Below are positions 27,113 through 36,247 of a stretch of 64,000 nt of DNA, one piece after another. The stretch's first letter is position 1, and every line of letters starts with the position of its first letter. The stretch comes from Mucilaginibacter mallensis. Its GTDB lineage: Bacteria > Bacteroidota > Bacteroidia > Sphingobacteriales > Sphingobacteriaceae. The notes under the pieces were generated by a model. The model worked only from the letters and a program-made list of their open reading frames with translations, did not search any database and was not told the DNA's origin. Both the position numbers and the translations under genes were made by a program. The stretch spans positions 2,108,001 to 2,172,000 of the forward strand of contig NZ_LT629740.1 in the NCBI RefSeq assembly GCF_900105165.1, given 5' to 3'.

Positions 27113-27184
27113 GTAGAGATGCAATACTTTGCATCTCTGCAGAATTTCAATCAAAGCGGGAGACGCAAAATATTGCGTCTCTAC
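27113..27184. repeat. Two copies of the GAGACGCAA palindrome
   Basis: Copies lie at 27113-27140 (variant GAGATGCAA/TTGCATCTC, with both arms changed together) and 27158-27184. The matched change in both arms suggests the palindrome is selected as a structure. Confidence 0.8.
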
Positions 27185-27199
27185 GGAAAAAGAGAATAA

Positions 27200-27811
27200 T
27201 TACAAATAATTCATCGCCTGCGGGCCCTGGTTAAACAGCAGGTCAACAATGCTCAGATTTTTTATAAAGCCGTGGTTCTCTTCAAACACCTGGAAATAGG
27301 GTTTCTGTGCAAATACAGGTTCTTTTTTAGGGCTGATAACATCCCGCAGATCAGCGAGCGTGGGGTAGGCCGCTTCATAAGTTTCTGTGTAGGTGATATC
27401 CGTTTTTATTTTAAGCAGTTTTAGTAATAGTTGTAAAAATTGCTCATTGTAATCGAACAGGAATGTTTCTTTGCTTTCATAAAACGGGGCAAAGGCATCT
27501 TCATAAAATTCAAAATAGGCAGAGCGGCGGTAACAGGCCTGCAGACCCATCCAGTGCAGGCGCTGCCATTTAAAATCGTAGCTTATTTTAACATCCTTTA
27601 TTACCGTATGATTTCTTGAACCTTTTGCAACCGGTACTGTAAGTACCAGCACACCATCGGGCGAATAGATGTTCGTACGGTTACGATAGGTTTGTTTCGG
27701 AAAATGTTCCTCGCGCTCAATCATGATGTTGGGCTTGTGTTTATTCAGCTCAACAAAGTACTCAACCGGTGGAAGATAACACATAGGTAAAACAGCACCG
27801 TTTTCAATCAT
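27200..27811 (-). CDS. WbqC-family protein
   Basis: This 203 aa protein resembles the WbqC family, which occurs in surface-polysaccharide and glycolipid contexts and is of uncertain biochemistry. Visible family features are LPPVEYFVELNKH near residues 13-25, PKQTYRNRTNIYSPDGV, and KDVKISYDFKWQRLHWMG. A start at the internal methionine (residue 10, MCYLPP) is possible. The gene is divergent from an LpxL/HtrB-type acyltransferase and a GT2 gene, fitting an envelope glycan or lipid role. No transmembrane segment is seen. Confidence 0.8.
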   Translation of the reverse strand: MIENGAVLPMCYLPPVEYFVELNKHKPNIMIEREEHFPKQTYRNRTNIYSPDGVLVLTVPVAKGSRNHTVIKDVKISYDFKWQRLHWMGLQACYRRSAYFEFYEDAFAPFYESKETFLFDYNEQFLQLLLKLLKIKTDITYTETYEAAYPTLADLRDVISPKKEPVFAQKPYFQVFEENHGFIKNLSIVDLLFNQGPQAMNYL

Positions 27812-27820
27812 ATATTTTTT

Positions 27821-27828
27821 TATGTTTG
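27821..27828 (+). promoter_or_regulatory. TAnnTTTG box of the acyltransferase operon
   Basis: TATGTTTG is a perfect -7 match 22 bp before the acyltransferase ATG at 27851. The -33 match is weak. Confidence 0.5.
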
Positions 27829-27850
27829 CAGATAAAATCGCGCGAAAATA

Positions 27851-28732
27851 ATGATAAATAAAGGGCTTTCAAGGTTAGGTGCATTCTTTTTGTACCTGCT
27901 GTCGTTATTACCCTTTTGGGTTTTATACCTCATCGCCGATTTTTTATTCGTCGTAATATACTATATAACAGGCTATAGACGCAAAGTTGTGCAGGAAAAC
28001 CTGCGTAATGCCTTCCCCGAAAAAACTGAAAAAGAACGCCACGATATTGAAAAAAAATATTTCAGGTACCTGGCTGACCTGATTGTTGAAAGCATAAAAA
28101 TGATAAGTGCTTCGAAAGAAACTATTGTGAAGCATGTATGGCCTACAAATCCCGAAGTAATCGATAATTACTTTGCAGAGGGCAAAAGTATAATAGGGGC
28201 CGTAGGGCATTACTGCAACTGGGAACTGGCTGGGCAGCGATTTGGCTTTTTTACGGAGAACAGGCGGATAATTGTTTATAAACCTTTAACCAACGATTAT
28301 TTCGATCAGTTTTTTATTAAAATGCGTTCGCGTTTCGGCGCTACGTTGGTGGCCATGAAGGATACCGCGCGTGCTATGGTAAAATACAAAAACGAAATAA
28401 GCTTTAGTGTTTTGGTGGCTGATCAAACACCGGTTAAGCATGAGGCGCATTATTTTACTGAATTTTTGAATCAACCTACAGCAGTATTTTTAGGTATTGA
28501 GAAATTGGCTAAATTAACCAACTCGGTTGTTATATTTTGTGATGTAAAACGTGTGAAAAGAGGCTATTATACTTATACCTTTGTGCCCCTGGTGGAGAAC
28601 CCGAAAGAGACAGCGCCGCATGAGATAACTGAGGCACATGTAAAGTACCTGGAAAGTATGATAAAAAGAGAACCTGAGTATTGGTTATGGTCGCACCGCA
28701 GATGGAAGTTTAAGCCGGAGGATATTGTATAA
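27851..28732 (+). CDS. Lysophospholipid/lipid A acyltransferase (LpxL/HtrB-like)
   Basis: This 293 aa inner membrane enzyme transfers a secondary acyl chain to lipid A or a related acceptor. It has an N-terminal membrane anchor (LSLLPFWVLYLIADFLFVV) and the catalytic HX4E motif at HYCNWE near residue 119. VADQTPVKHE near residue 196 is a further family block. The stop TAA is directly followed by the ATG of a GT2 gene, so the two are co-transcribed and may both act in envelope glycolipid assembly. Confidence 0.92.
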   Translation: MINKGLSRLGAFFLYLLSLLPFWVLYLIADFLFVVIYYITGYRRKVVQENLRNAFPEKTEKERHDIEKKYFRYLADLIVESIKMISASKETIVKHVWPTNPEVIDNYFAEGKSIIGAVGHYCNWELAGQRFGFFTENRRIIVYKPLTNDYFDQFFIKMRSRFGATLVAMKDTARAMVKYKNEISFSVLVADQTPVKHEAHYFTEFLNQPTAVFLGIEKLAKLTNSVVIFCDVKRVKRGYYTYTFVPLVENPKETAPHEITEAHVKYLESMIKREPEYWLWSHRRWKFKPEDIV

Positions 28733-29761
28733 ATGAATTTTACCCCCAAAGTTGCTATCGTTATTTTAAACTGGAACGGCGTTAAACATTTGCGCGAATT
28801 TATGCCCTATGTGGTAAGTTCCGTGTGGCCTAACCTTGAAATTGTTGTGGGCGATAATGCCTCAACAGATGGCTCGGTTGAATTTATCCGTACAACATAC
28901 CCAAACGTAACCGTTATTGAAAATGATGACAATTACGGCTTTACCGGCGGTTATAACCGCGTTTTACAAAAGGTAGAGGCTGATTATTATATCCTGCTTA
29001 ATTCAGATGTGGAGGTTTATCCCGGCTGGATAGCACCGGTTATCGAATTAATGGAAAGTGATCCGCTGATAGCCGCTGCAGCACCTAAGATAAAATCATA
29101 TCTGCAACGAGATCATTTTGAGCATGCAGGGGCTGCCGGAGGCTTTATAGATAGCTTTGGTTACCCGTTTTGCCGTGGGCGAATGTTTTATGAGATAGAG
29201 GAAGATAAAGGGCAATACCAGCAATCCGGTGAAGTATTCTGGGCTTCAGGAGCAGCTTTATTCATCAAGAAGAAATATTGGGATGAGGCAAAAGGCTTTG
29301 ATGAACGCTTTTTTGCACACATGGAGGAGATTGATCTTTGCTGGCGATTGAAAAATATGGGATATAAGATAATGTATTGCGCACAATCAGAAGTATTTCA
29401 CGTTGGCGGCGGTACATTGAATACCGAAAATCCTTTTAAAACCTATCTTAACTTCAGGAACAACTTGTTACTGTTGAAAAAGAATTTGCCTTTCTGGCGA
29501 TCTGTATTTGTAATATGGGTGCGTTACTGGATGGACCTGATGGCGCTGCTCCGGTTTTTAAATGAAGGTAAACGCAGAGATGCAGGAGCCGTAAGCAGAG
29601 CCCACCGCAATTTTGCAAGTAACCTATTTAAACGCGAGTACGTGAAAATAATTCACGATGGATCAAAGCTAAAAGGCATGTACAAGGGAAGTATCGTATC
29701 AGCGTTTTTTATAAAAAAGAAACACGTTTTTACTTCGCTGGATCCGAAGGAGTTTTATTAG
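28733..29761 (+). CDS. Glycosyltransferase family 2
   Basis: This 342 aa GT2 enzyme of the rhamnosyltransferase-like group has a nucleotide-sugar binding N-terminus (VAIVILNWNGVKHL) and GDNASTDGS near residue 41. LLNSDVEV near residue 92 is the metal-binding DxD-like motif. The acceptor motif HMEEIDLCWRLKNMGY is near residue 197, with WASGAALFIKK before it. The gene follows the acyltransferase with no spacer, pointing to LPS or other surface glycan synthesis. Its last 32 bp overlap the 3' end of the convergent channel gene. Confidence 0.92.
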   Translation: MNFTPKVAIVILNWNGVKHLREFMPYVVSSVWPNLEIVVGDNASTDGSVEFIRTTYPNVTVIENDDNYGFTGGYNRVLQKVEADYYILLNSDVEVYPGWIAPVIELMESDPLIAAAAPKIKSYLQRDHFEHAGAAGGFIDSFGYPFCRGRMFYEIEEDKGQYQQSGEVFWASGAALFIKKKYWDEAKGFDERFFAHMEEIDLCWRLKNMGYKIMYCAQSEVFHVGGGTLNTENPFKTYLNFRNNLLLLKKNLPFWRSVFVIWVRYWMDLMALLRFLNEGKRRDAGAVSRAHRNFASNLFKREYVKIIHDGSKLKGMYKGSIVSAFFIKKKHVFTSLDPKEFY

Positions 29762-32294
29762 CATCAGGATCTATATCCTCAGCTTTATCATTTTGCCCTT
29801 CATTGGGTTTTATTTTTTCACCATCTTCTGCCGGAAGTTGTTCAAACTTGTTTATTGAAATATGTTCATCTTTTAAATGAAGGTTTATATCCTGCGTTGG
29901 GAATGGTATCTCTATTCCTTCCTGGGCAAATTTTATGTAGATATCACCTAAAACCCTGCTCTTTAATTCCAGCCAGGTGCTAATATCCGCAGCCCAAAAG
30001 AACATCCGGAAATCAACAGAACTTTCATTCAGATTATGTAAAAAAACTGATGGGGCAGGGGCAGACATGATATCGTCGCGGTTAGCCAGCATATCTTTTA
30101 GCAGGCCTTTAACTTTTTCAATGTCAGAACCATAAGCTACGCCTATAATTAACTCAATACGGCGGTTATTGTTACTTAACGTCCAGTTAATTACATGGTG
30201 AGAAATCAGGTCGCCGTTAGGGATAATTACTTCAGCGCCATCGCTGGTAGCTAACCTGCTTGAGCGTACACCTATTTCCTTTATAGTGCCTGAACGGCTG
30301 TCGATCTCAATAATATCACCTATCTGTATAGGCTTTTCAAATGCCAGTATCAATCCTGATACCAGGTTGTTTACAATATTTTGCAAACCAAAGCCTATAC
30401 CTATACCGAAGGCACTAATGATGATAGTGATCTTATCGAGAGGGAATCCTGATGCTGCTACTGCCAGTAAGAAACCTACAGAGAAAACGCCAAGCCTTAT
30501 CAGCAGTGTAGATGTGCGGTTCTTCTTTTTTAATACCGACATATCGGTAGCACGAAGCGACGAAACATCATAAAAATAGCTGATGATCTTTGATATAATG
30601 GATGACAGCCATATTACCGCTATGAAAATAACAAAGCCCTCAAAGGTAAATGAGGCGCCGCCTACAGTATGCGATTGACTTAAAAAGTCGCTTAAATAAT
30701 CGCGGACGGCATCATCAAGGTTTAAATTTTGAAACAAGAAGAATAACCAGATCAATGCAGCCAGTAAAGTGAGTACTTTTTTAAACTTTTCTTCAACTAT
30801 TGCATAATCAACCCAATCAAGGATGCTCCCGGTTTTTTTGGTTTGAAACTGCAGGAATAATGCCTGTATAATAATCTGGATAACAAAATAGAGTATAACC
30901 AATAACCATAGGTTGAATGCAGCCGTTACCCCCATTATTTTGGCGAGACTAAAATGTCCTGTTATATTTAACAGCAGGGATATAACTTGCAGGCCGATGA
31001 ATATCTGCATTATCACGCCTGAATATGGAAGATAAGCATCAGGCGTTTTCTTTATCATTTTAAAGAATGATAACCCGGTTACAATAGATATTATGCTCAA
31101 AATTAAAATCACAAACCTGTCGACATTGGTAATTTCGATGAATAAATTACTCACGCCATATAGTATGGTCAACCAAAACAGCGTATGTAAAAATTTGAAT
31201 TTGTTAGATGGAAATTCTCTTTTAACAAACACCAGCACAAATATCATGGGGAATAAAAACAAGATTTCTGTAAACACATCCGGCGGGTGCGGATAAAAGT
31301 AAGGAACAATCGCGGTTGCAACCAGCAATGATGAAATAATGGGACTTTTATAAATATACCCTATTTTATCAGCTATTGCTACCGAAAGCTCATTGTTCCG
31401 TTTAACCTTTATACGGTTAAATATTATCCAGCTCAGGATAATAGCAAGGAAAAGAAATCCGGCTAAATGGGTTAATGTTTCATTTTTAATAAAGAGATTA
31501 AACAGCAGTTTGTTAACTTTTAAAGTGCTGTTTAAAGGGGACTTAAAGCCATCATAGATTGGAGTAGATTCCCATATATAGCCAAATTCACCGGCAAAGG
31601 CCCTGTCTGCAAAAGTTTTTATTTTGGAGTCGATATGATCAGATTCGTCGAGGACATTGGTATAAGTAATGGATACCTTATCCTGCAAAAGGTTAATTTT
31701 TGCAAGGTAGCTGCGGTTGGTCGCATCTGTTTTGCTCCACAACAACCAAAGGGCTTTTCTTTGTACAAAAAAGGTTTTCTTTAATGCACTATCAGTTGGT
31801 GATGTTTTGAGTATGGTATCTTTACTGAACTTTATAAGATCAGTTTGATTTTGTATTAATGACGAATTAATATCGTCCAGGTCTGATTGCCAGCCTTCCA
31901 ATTGAGTCTGACTACGATCTAAAACATCTCTTAAAACAAATAAATAGCGTAACGTGCTCGATTTGTGCGTATTGATGAGCGAATCAATTTTGCTGAGCCT
32001 TTTTGCCAATGGCGGCAATTGCTGCCCGATATCAGCGGTATCAAGGCCTTCAGCTAAATTATTTCTTATTTGGTTAAATGTGGTTGTATATTGTTCAATA
32101 CGTTGCAATAGGCTATTTACCGATGTATCGGATTTATTTATTACACGCATTAAGGAATCGCGGGAATGCATGGCTTTTCTTTGCTTTTCCCTTAAAGATC
32201 TGGGTGCTCCCGCTTTCTGCGTAAAACCATTTTGTGCAGCACAAATGGTAAATAAAAATATTAATAATAGCTGGTATTTAATTGTTTTTCGCAT
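29730..32294 (-). CDS. Large mechanosensitive ion channel (MscS superfamily)
   Basis: This 854 aa member of the MscK/MscM-type large MscS channels has a signal peptide (LLLIFLFTICAAQNGFTQ) and a long periplasmic helical region (about 25-250). About ten membrane helices follow. The MscS core has pore helix and beta domain AFGIGIGFGLQNIVNNLVSG and FEKPIQIGDIIEI near residues 640-675. The C-terminal tail is acidic and lysine-rich. It would release solutes upon hypo-osmotic shock. Its 3' end overlaps the convergent GT2 gene by 32 bp. Confidence 0.93.
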   Translation of the reverse strand: MRKTIKYQLLLIFLFTICAAQNGFTQKAGAPRSLREKQRKAMHSRDSLMRVINKSDTSVNSLLQRIEQYTTTFNQIRNNLAEGLDTADIGQQLPPLAKRLSKIDSLINTHKSSTLRYLFVLRDVLDRSQTQLEGWQSDLDDINSSLIQNQTDLIKFSKDTILKTSPTDSALKKTFFVQRKALWLLWSKTDATNRSYLAKINLLQDKVSITYTNVLDESDHIDSKIKTFADRAFAGEFGYIWESTPIYDGFKSPLNSTLKVNKLLFNLFIKNETLTHLAGFLFLAIILSWIIFNRIKVKRNNELSVAIADKIGYIYKSPIISSLLVATAIVPYFYPHPPDVFTEILFLFPMIFVLVFVKREFPSNKFKFLHTLFWLTILYGVSNLFIEITNVDRFVILILSIISIVTGLSFFKMIKKTPDAYLPYSGVIMQIFIGLQVISLLLNITGHFSLAKIMGVTAAFNLWLLVILYFVIQIIIQALFLQFQTKKTGSILDWVDYAIVEEKFKKVLTLLAALIWLFFLFQNLNLDDAVRDYLSDFLSQSHTVGGASFTFEGFVIFIAVIWLSSIISKIISYFYDVSSLRATDMSVLKKKNRTSTLLIRLGVFSVGFLLAVAASGFPLDKITIIISAFGIGIGFGLQNIVNNLVSGLILAFEKPIQIGDIIEIDSRSGTIKEIGVRSSRLATSDGAEVIIPNGDLISHHVINWTLSNNNRRIELIIGVAYGSDIEKVKGLLKDMLANRDDIMSAPAPSVFLHNLNESSVDFRMFFWAADISTWLELKSRVLGDIYIKFAQEGIEIPFPTQDINLHLKDEHISINKFEQLPAEDGEKIKPNEGQNDKAEDIDPDANKTPSDPAK

Positions 32295-32329
32295 TGAATA
32301 GTTATGATAATAACTTTATTGTATAATAA

Positions 32330-32749
32330 TTAACTAATTAAAAAGCTTTCCAAACCTAAGCGGTATGAGTCGAGCCCAAACCCTGCAATTACACCTCTGC
32401 AACTGGCTGCCAGCATAGAGTGGTGCCTGAACTCCTCGCGTTTATAAACGTTTGAAATATGCACCTCAATAACAGGCGTATTTATAGCAGCAATAGCATC
32501 GGCAATAGCCACCGAAGTATGGGTATAAGCCCCAGCATTCATCACTACACCATCAAAACTAAAGCCAATTTCATGCAGTTTATTAATCAACTCGCCTTCA
32601 ATATTGCTTTGATAATATTCAATCTCCACATCAGGGTAGCGCTTGCGTAGTTCTTCTAAATAGACATCAAAACTGCTGTTTCCGTAAATTGATTTCTCGC
32701 GAACGCCCAATAGGTTTAAATTAGGGCCGTTAATAATTTGTATCTTCAT
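32330..32749 (-). CDS. aroQ: Type II 3-dehydroquinate dehydratase
   Basis: AroQ catalyses the third step of the shikimate pathway. The protein is 139 aa, typical of the type II enzyme. The N-terminal IINGPNLNLLGVRE and the catalytic Tyr22 (YGNSS) are clear, as are MNAGAYTHTSVAI and EVHISNVYKREEFRHHS, which hold the other conserved residues. I chose ATG 32749; a longer frame to 32809 has no family match. It is divergent from xerD, with 41 bp between starts. Confidence 0.95.
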   Translation of the reverse strand: MKIQIINGPNLNLLGVREKSIYGNSSFDVYLEELRKRYPDVEIEYYQSNIEGELINKLHEIGFSFDGVVMNAGAYTHTSVAIADAIAAINTPVIEVHISNVYKREEFRHHSMLAASCRGVIAGFGLDSYRLGLESFLIS

Positions 32750-32790
32750 TAGTTCAAACTTACAGTATAAAACATTAAAACTAAAATCAT

Positions 32791-33690
32791 TTGAATTGGC
32801 GCGCGGCAATAAAAGGTTTCCAGGCCTATCTTAAACTGGAAAAATCTCTTTCTCCCAATTCAATTGAGGCATACAGCCGTGATATAGAAAAGCTGTATCA
32901 ATATAGTGAAACACAAACCATTAAAATAAATCCGGAAAGTATTACTCTTGCTGACCTTCGATTGTTTATAAACTGGGTGAATGAGCTGGGTATGATACCA
33001 TCCTCGCAAGCCCGCATACTATCGGGCATTAAAGCATTCTATAAATATATGCTGATGGAGGACATTATAAAGGATGACCCGTCAGAACTCTTAGAATCGC
33101 CCAAAATACAGCGAAAACTACCGGATACCCTGAGTTATGAGGATATCAATAAAATGATAAGTGCTATTGATTTGAGTAGGCCTGACGGCGCGCGCAATAA
33201 GGCTATACTGGAAGTTTTGTATGGTTGTGGACTGCGTGTATCTGAACTAACAGAGCTTAAACTATCAAACCTGTACCTGGATATTGAATTTATAAAAGTA
33301 ACAGGCAAGGGGAGTAAAGAACGTTTGGTACCAATCGGAGGTGCAGCTATAAAAGCTTTGAAGATTTGGATTGAACAGGTGAGGGTACACACTGCCATTA
33401 AAAAAGGCGAGGAAGATATGGTGTTTTTAAACCGGCGCGGCACAAGGCTAAGTCGTATTTATATTTTTATGGTGATAAAGCAACTGGCTGAGACTATCGG
33501 GTTAAAGAAAACTATAAGTCCGCATACATTCAGGCATTCATTTGCTACACATTTGGTTGAGGGTGGCGCTGATCTGCGCGCGGTACAGGAGATGCTGGGA
33601 CATGAGAGTATTACTACTACCGAGATTTATACGCATTTGGATAGGGAGTTTTTAAAAGGAACGATTATTCAGTTTCATCCCAGGAATTAG
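32791..33690 (+). CDS. xerD: Tyrosine recombinase XerD
   Basis: XerD resolves chromosome dimers at dif with its partner XerC. The protein is 299 aa. The catalytic residues are all present: R149, K173, H245, R248, H271 and Y280. The N-terminal core-binding domain is normal (LKLEKSLSPNSIEAYSRDI). The start is TTG 32791, since an in-frame stop lies just upstream and the next Met is well inside the domain. An alternative assignment is XerC; the two are hard to tell apart by eye. No dif site was recognised in the window. Confidence 0.88.
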   Translation: MNWRAAIKGFQAYLKLEKSLSPNSIEAYSRDIEKLYQYSETQTIKINPESITLADLRLFINWVNELGMIPSSQARILSGIKAFYKYMLMEDIIKDDPSELLESPKIQRKLPDTLSYEDINKMISAIDLSRPDGARNKAILEVLYGCGLRVSELTELKLSNLYLDIEFIKVTGKGSKERLVPIGGAAIKALKIWIEQVRVHTAIKKGEEDMVFLNRRGTRLSRIYIFMVIKQLAETIGLKKTISPHTFRHSFATHLVEGGADLRAVQEMLGHESITTTEIYTHLDREFLKGTIIQFHPRN

Positions 33691-34176
33691 AACCAGGATT
33701 TTTCACTATTGATTTATTTTCAATGGAGTTCAAGAGGGCTTCGCTGTTTAACGAATTTTAGGGATTTTTAGGATATTAACATCACCAAGCGTCATTGCAG
33801 GAACGAAGCAATCCCCGACTATGCAGATCAAATTTGCAAGTTTGAATATCGCATGAAGCCGCTCATTGCCGCGGAGGCTACTACTTTTGTCTTGATACAA
33901 AAGGTAGCAAAAAATCAAGTCAGTCGAAAGGCTTCTTTGCCGCACAAGCCTCTGCGCTGCAAATCAGGCAAAACCTGGGCTGCTATATTTTTACCCTGCT
34001 GTCGCCACACACTTGGCCTTTGCGCTTTTGTAAAAATCTGCTATGCCCTGCCACGCATAAGACCACCATTGTTTTGCCTGATTTCACCCGAAGCTGTTCT
34101 ACTGACGGGGAGAAAAGAAACAAAAATTTCATGCTTAGTAACATCCTGTATCTCAAAAATCCAATAAATCCAGGTT
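33691..34176. other. Non-coding gap with repeat remnants between xerD and prmC
   Basis: No credible gene is seen here. It holds a half GTCATTGC-type repeat near 33789-33828. It also has an interrupted palindrome near 33877-33908 with arms CTACTTTTGT and ACAAAAGGTAG. The surrounding sequence looks like a longer dispersed repeat. A 104-codon frame at 33853-34167 has no protein-like composition and is rejected. Confidence 0.55.
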
Positions 34177-35049
34177 CTAAATCCCGGTTCTGCTTGCTCT
34201 TACCATCCTATCCCTGCCACTCATATCCTTTCTTAACTCAATATTCTTAAATCCTTTACTTTCCAATATTTCAACTGTCTCCTTACCCAAATTTTCATTG
34301 ATCTCAAAAAATAGCAGACCGTTCGGTATGAGATTTTCCATAGCGAAATTCGCAATAGCTTTATAAAATATCAGCGGATCCTTTTCAGGTACAAACAGGG
34401 CTGTATGCGGCTCAAAATCGGTTACGTTAGTGTGCATCTGGGTTTTATCGTGCAGGGTAACGTAGGGGGGATTACTGATGATGATTTCGGATTTAGGTAT
34501 TTCGATTTCGGGGTTGATGTTTAGAATATCAACTTGGATAAAATTAATATTCACTTCATTTAATTCAGAGTTTTGCTTTGCGGTCTGTAGTGCATCGGTT
34601 GAAATATCAATTGCTGAAACTTTAGCCTCAGGTAAATTCTTTTTCAGGCTGATCGCTATACAACCACTGCCTGTGCCTATATCTAAAATAGTCGCAACTT
34701 TTGACTTTTGATTTTTGACTTTTGAATTTAACACCCATGCCACCAATTCCTCGGTTTCAGGCCGGGGAATGAGTACGGACGGGTTTACCTTGAAAGTTAA
34801 ACCGTAAAATTCAGTATGGCCTAAAATATACTGGATAGGCTCACCGGTTTGCAGTCGGATTAGGATATTGTTTAGTTCTTCTGATTGTGGCAATGTAATT
34901 TCCTGCTCAGGGAAAGCTTTGATCATCGCTTTTGATGATCCGGTTATTTCGCTGATTATCATTAAGGTGAGCGCCTCAATTTCGCTGGCATCATATAAGG
35001 GTGCCAAACTTTGTTTAAAGGCGTTAAATACATCCTTAATAGTTTTCAT
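34177..35049 (-). CDS. prmC: Release factor glutamine methyltransferase PrmC
   Basis: PrmC methylates the GGQ glutamine of release factors RF1 and RF2. The protein is 290 aa. The SAM-binding motif ILDIGTGSGCIAI and the catalytic NPPY (SNPPYVTLHD) are present. The N-terminal helical domain has EPIQYILGHTEFYGL. The start is ATG 35049, directly divergent from ribD; an upstream frame to 35301 lies within ribD. A short lysine-rich insert (SKVKNQKSK) is encoded by four tandem heptamers at 34698-34725, which is unusual. Confidence 0.93.
   Translation of the reverse strand: MKTIKDVFNAFKQSLAPLYDASEIEALTLMIISEITGSSKAMIKAFPEQEITLPQSEELNNILIRLQTGEPIQYILGHTEFYGLTFKVNPSVLIPRPETEELVAWVLNSKVKNQKSKVATILDIGTGSGCIAISLKKNLPEAKVSAIDISTDALQTAKQNSELNEVNINFIQVDILNINPEIEIPKSEIIISNPPYVTLHDKTQMHTNVTDFEPHTALFVPEKDPLIFYKAIANFAMENLIPNGLLFFEINENLGKETVEILESKGFKNIELRKDMSGRDRMVRASRTGI
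34698..34725. repeat. Four tandem heptamers in the prmC coding region
   Basis: CTTTTGA, CTTTTGA, TTTTTGA, CTTTTGA occur back to back (plus-strand view). Gain or loss of one unit would shift the prmC frame before its NPPY motif. Confidence 0.85.
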
Positions 35050-35070
35050 GCAACAAAGTAACATAAAAGC

Positions 35071-35078
35071 TACTTTTG
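35071..35078 (+). promoter_or_regulatory. TAnnTTTG box of ribD
   Basis: TACTTTTG ends only 4 bp before the ATG of ribD (35083). With the usual start about 5-7 nt after the box, the transcript should be leaderless. Confidence 0.6.
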
Positions 35079-35082
35079 TACC

Positions 35083-36141
35083 ATGCCCCAACATGAAATA
35101 TATATGCGCCGCTGTCTTGAACTTGCTGCAATGGGTATCGGGTATGTGAGTCCGAACCCAATGGTAGGGGCGGTTATTGTGCATAACGATAGCATAATAG
35201 GCGAGGGTTATCACCCAAAATATGGCGAGGCGCATGCCGAGGTAAATGCGGTTAACCAGGTTGTCGGCAAGTTTGATAATTATGCCGAATTGCTGAAGCA
35301 AGCAACCATTTATGTATCACTCGAGCCCTGCGCGCATTACGGCAAAACGCCTCCCTGTGCTGATCTGATCATCAAACACCAAATACCAAAGGTAGTAGTA
35401 GGTTGCCGCGACCCGTTCGACCAGGTGAATGGTAAGGGAATAGAGAAATTACAGGCTGCCGGCATTGAGGTTGTAACAGGTGTTTTGGAACAGGAATGCA
35501 GGTGGCTGAACAGGCGCTTTTTTACGCGTGTGCAAAAGCACAGGCCATATATTATACTTAAATGGGCACAAACTGGGGATGGTTTTTTTGCACCTCCAAA
35601 TAATAGTCAGCTTTGGATAACCGGGGTAGAATCACGGAAACTGGTACACCAATGGCGAGGCGAGGAGGATGCTATTTTGGTGGGTACAAATACCGCGGCT
35701 ATTGATAACCCGCAGTTGAACGTGCGTTATGGTGCCGGTAAATCGCCAAAACGGGTGATAATTGATCGTGAATTGAAATTAAGTAACGATTTAAATGTAT
35801 TTGATCAATCAATTGAAACACTGATATTTAATGAAATAAAAACCGAGTTCGACGGTAAAAATAAATATATAGCTTTGGAGGATTTCGGCAGGTATGTGCC
35901 GGAGTATATCTTGTACCAATTATACCTTCAGGACATCCAGTCGGTTATTATTGAAGGTGGCGCCCATACGCTCAATACGTTTATTGCAGCTGGTTTATGG
36001 GACGAAGCAAGGGTGTTTACAGGCAATGTTATTTTGCAGCAAGGCATTAAAGCCCCGCTTATAAATGGTAATATTGGCGAAGAAGTTTTATCAGGGAACG
36101 ACCGTTTAACAATTTTTTATAATAACTTGGCGAGTGGTTGA
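35083..36141 (+). CDS. ribD: Bifunctional riboflavin deaminase/reductase RibD
   Basis: RibD carries out the deaminase and reductase steps of riboflavin synthesis. The protein is 352 aa. The N-terminal zinc deaminase has H51-A-E53 (GEAHAEVNA) and C83 with C92 (EPCAHYGKTPPC). The C-terminal reductase starts near residue 155 (PYIILKWAQTGDGFF). The start at 35083 gives the usual N-terminus MPQHEIYMRRCLELA. Other rib genes are not adjacent. It is divergent from prmC, whose start is 34 bp away. Confidence 0.95.
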   Translation: MPQHEIYMRRCLELAAMGIGYVSPNPMVGAVIVHNDSIIGEGYHPKYGEAHAEVNAVNQVVGKFDNYAELLKQATIYVSLEPCAHYGKTPPCADLIIKHQIPKVVVGCRDPFDQVNGKGIEKLQAAGIEVVTGVLEQECRWLNRRFFTRVQKHRPYIILKWAQTGDGFFAPPNNSQLWITGVESRKLVHQWRGEEDAILVGTNTAAIDNPQLNVRYGAGKSPKRVIIDRELKLSNDLNVFDQSIETLIFNEIKTEFDGKNKYIALEDFGRYVPEYILYQLYLQDIQSVIIEGGAHTLNTFIAAGLWDEARVFTGNVILQQGIKAPLINGNIGEEVLSGNDRLTIFYNNLASG

Positions 36142-36247
36142 TTGGGTTAGATTAAGTTGATTTAGTTTGATGTTTATTAATAAAAATCAATACCCCTAAT
36201 TTGTACCATTCACTTATTCAACTCAATCAACAAAATTAACCTATAAG

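Noticed and set aside
22732..27184. The clustered GAGACGCAA palindromes as a CRISPR array
   Set aside because: Spacing is irregular, there are no cas genes, and each unit is itself a palindrome found in separate gaps.
32791..33690. XerD as a mobile-element integrase
   Set aside because: Length, sequence layout and the housekeeping context (aroQ, prmC, ribD) fit the chromosomal Xer protein; no att-like repeats or cargo genes flank it.
33853..34167. A 104-codon open frame in the xerD-prmC gap
   Set aside because: Composition is not protein-like, it begins inside repeat sequence, and it has no domain I recognise.
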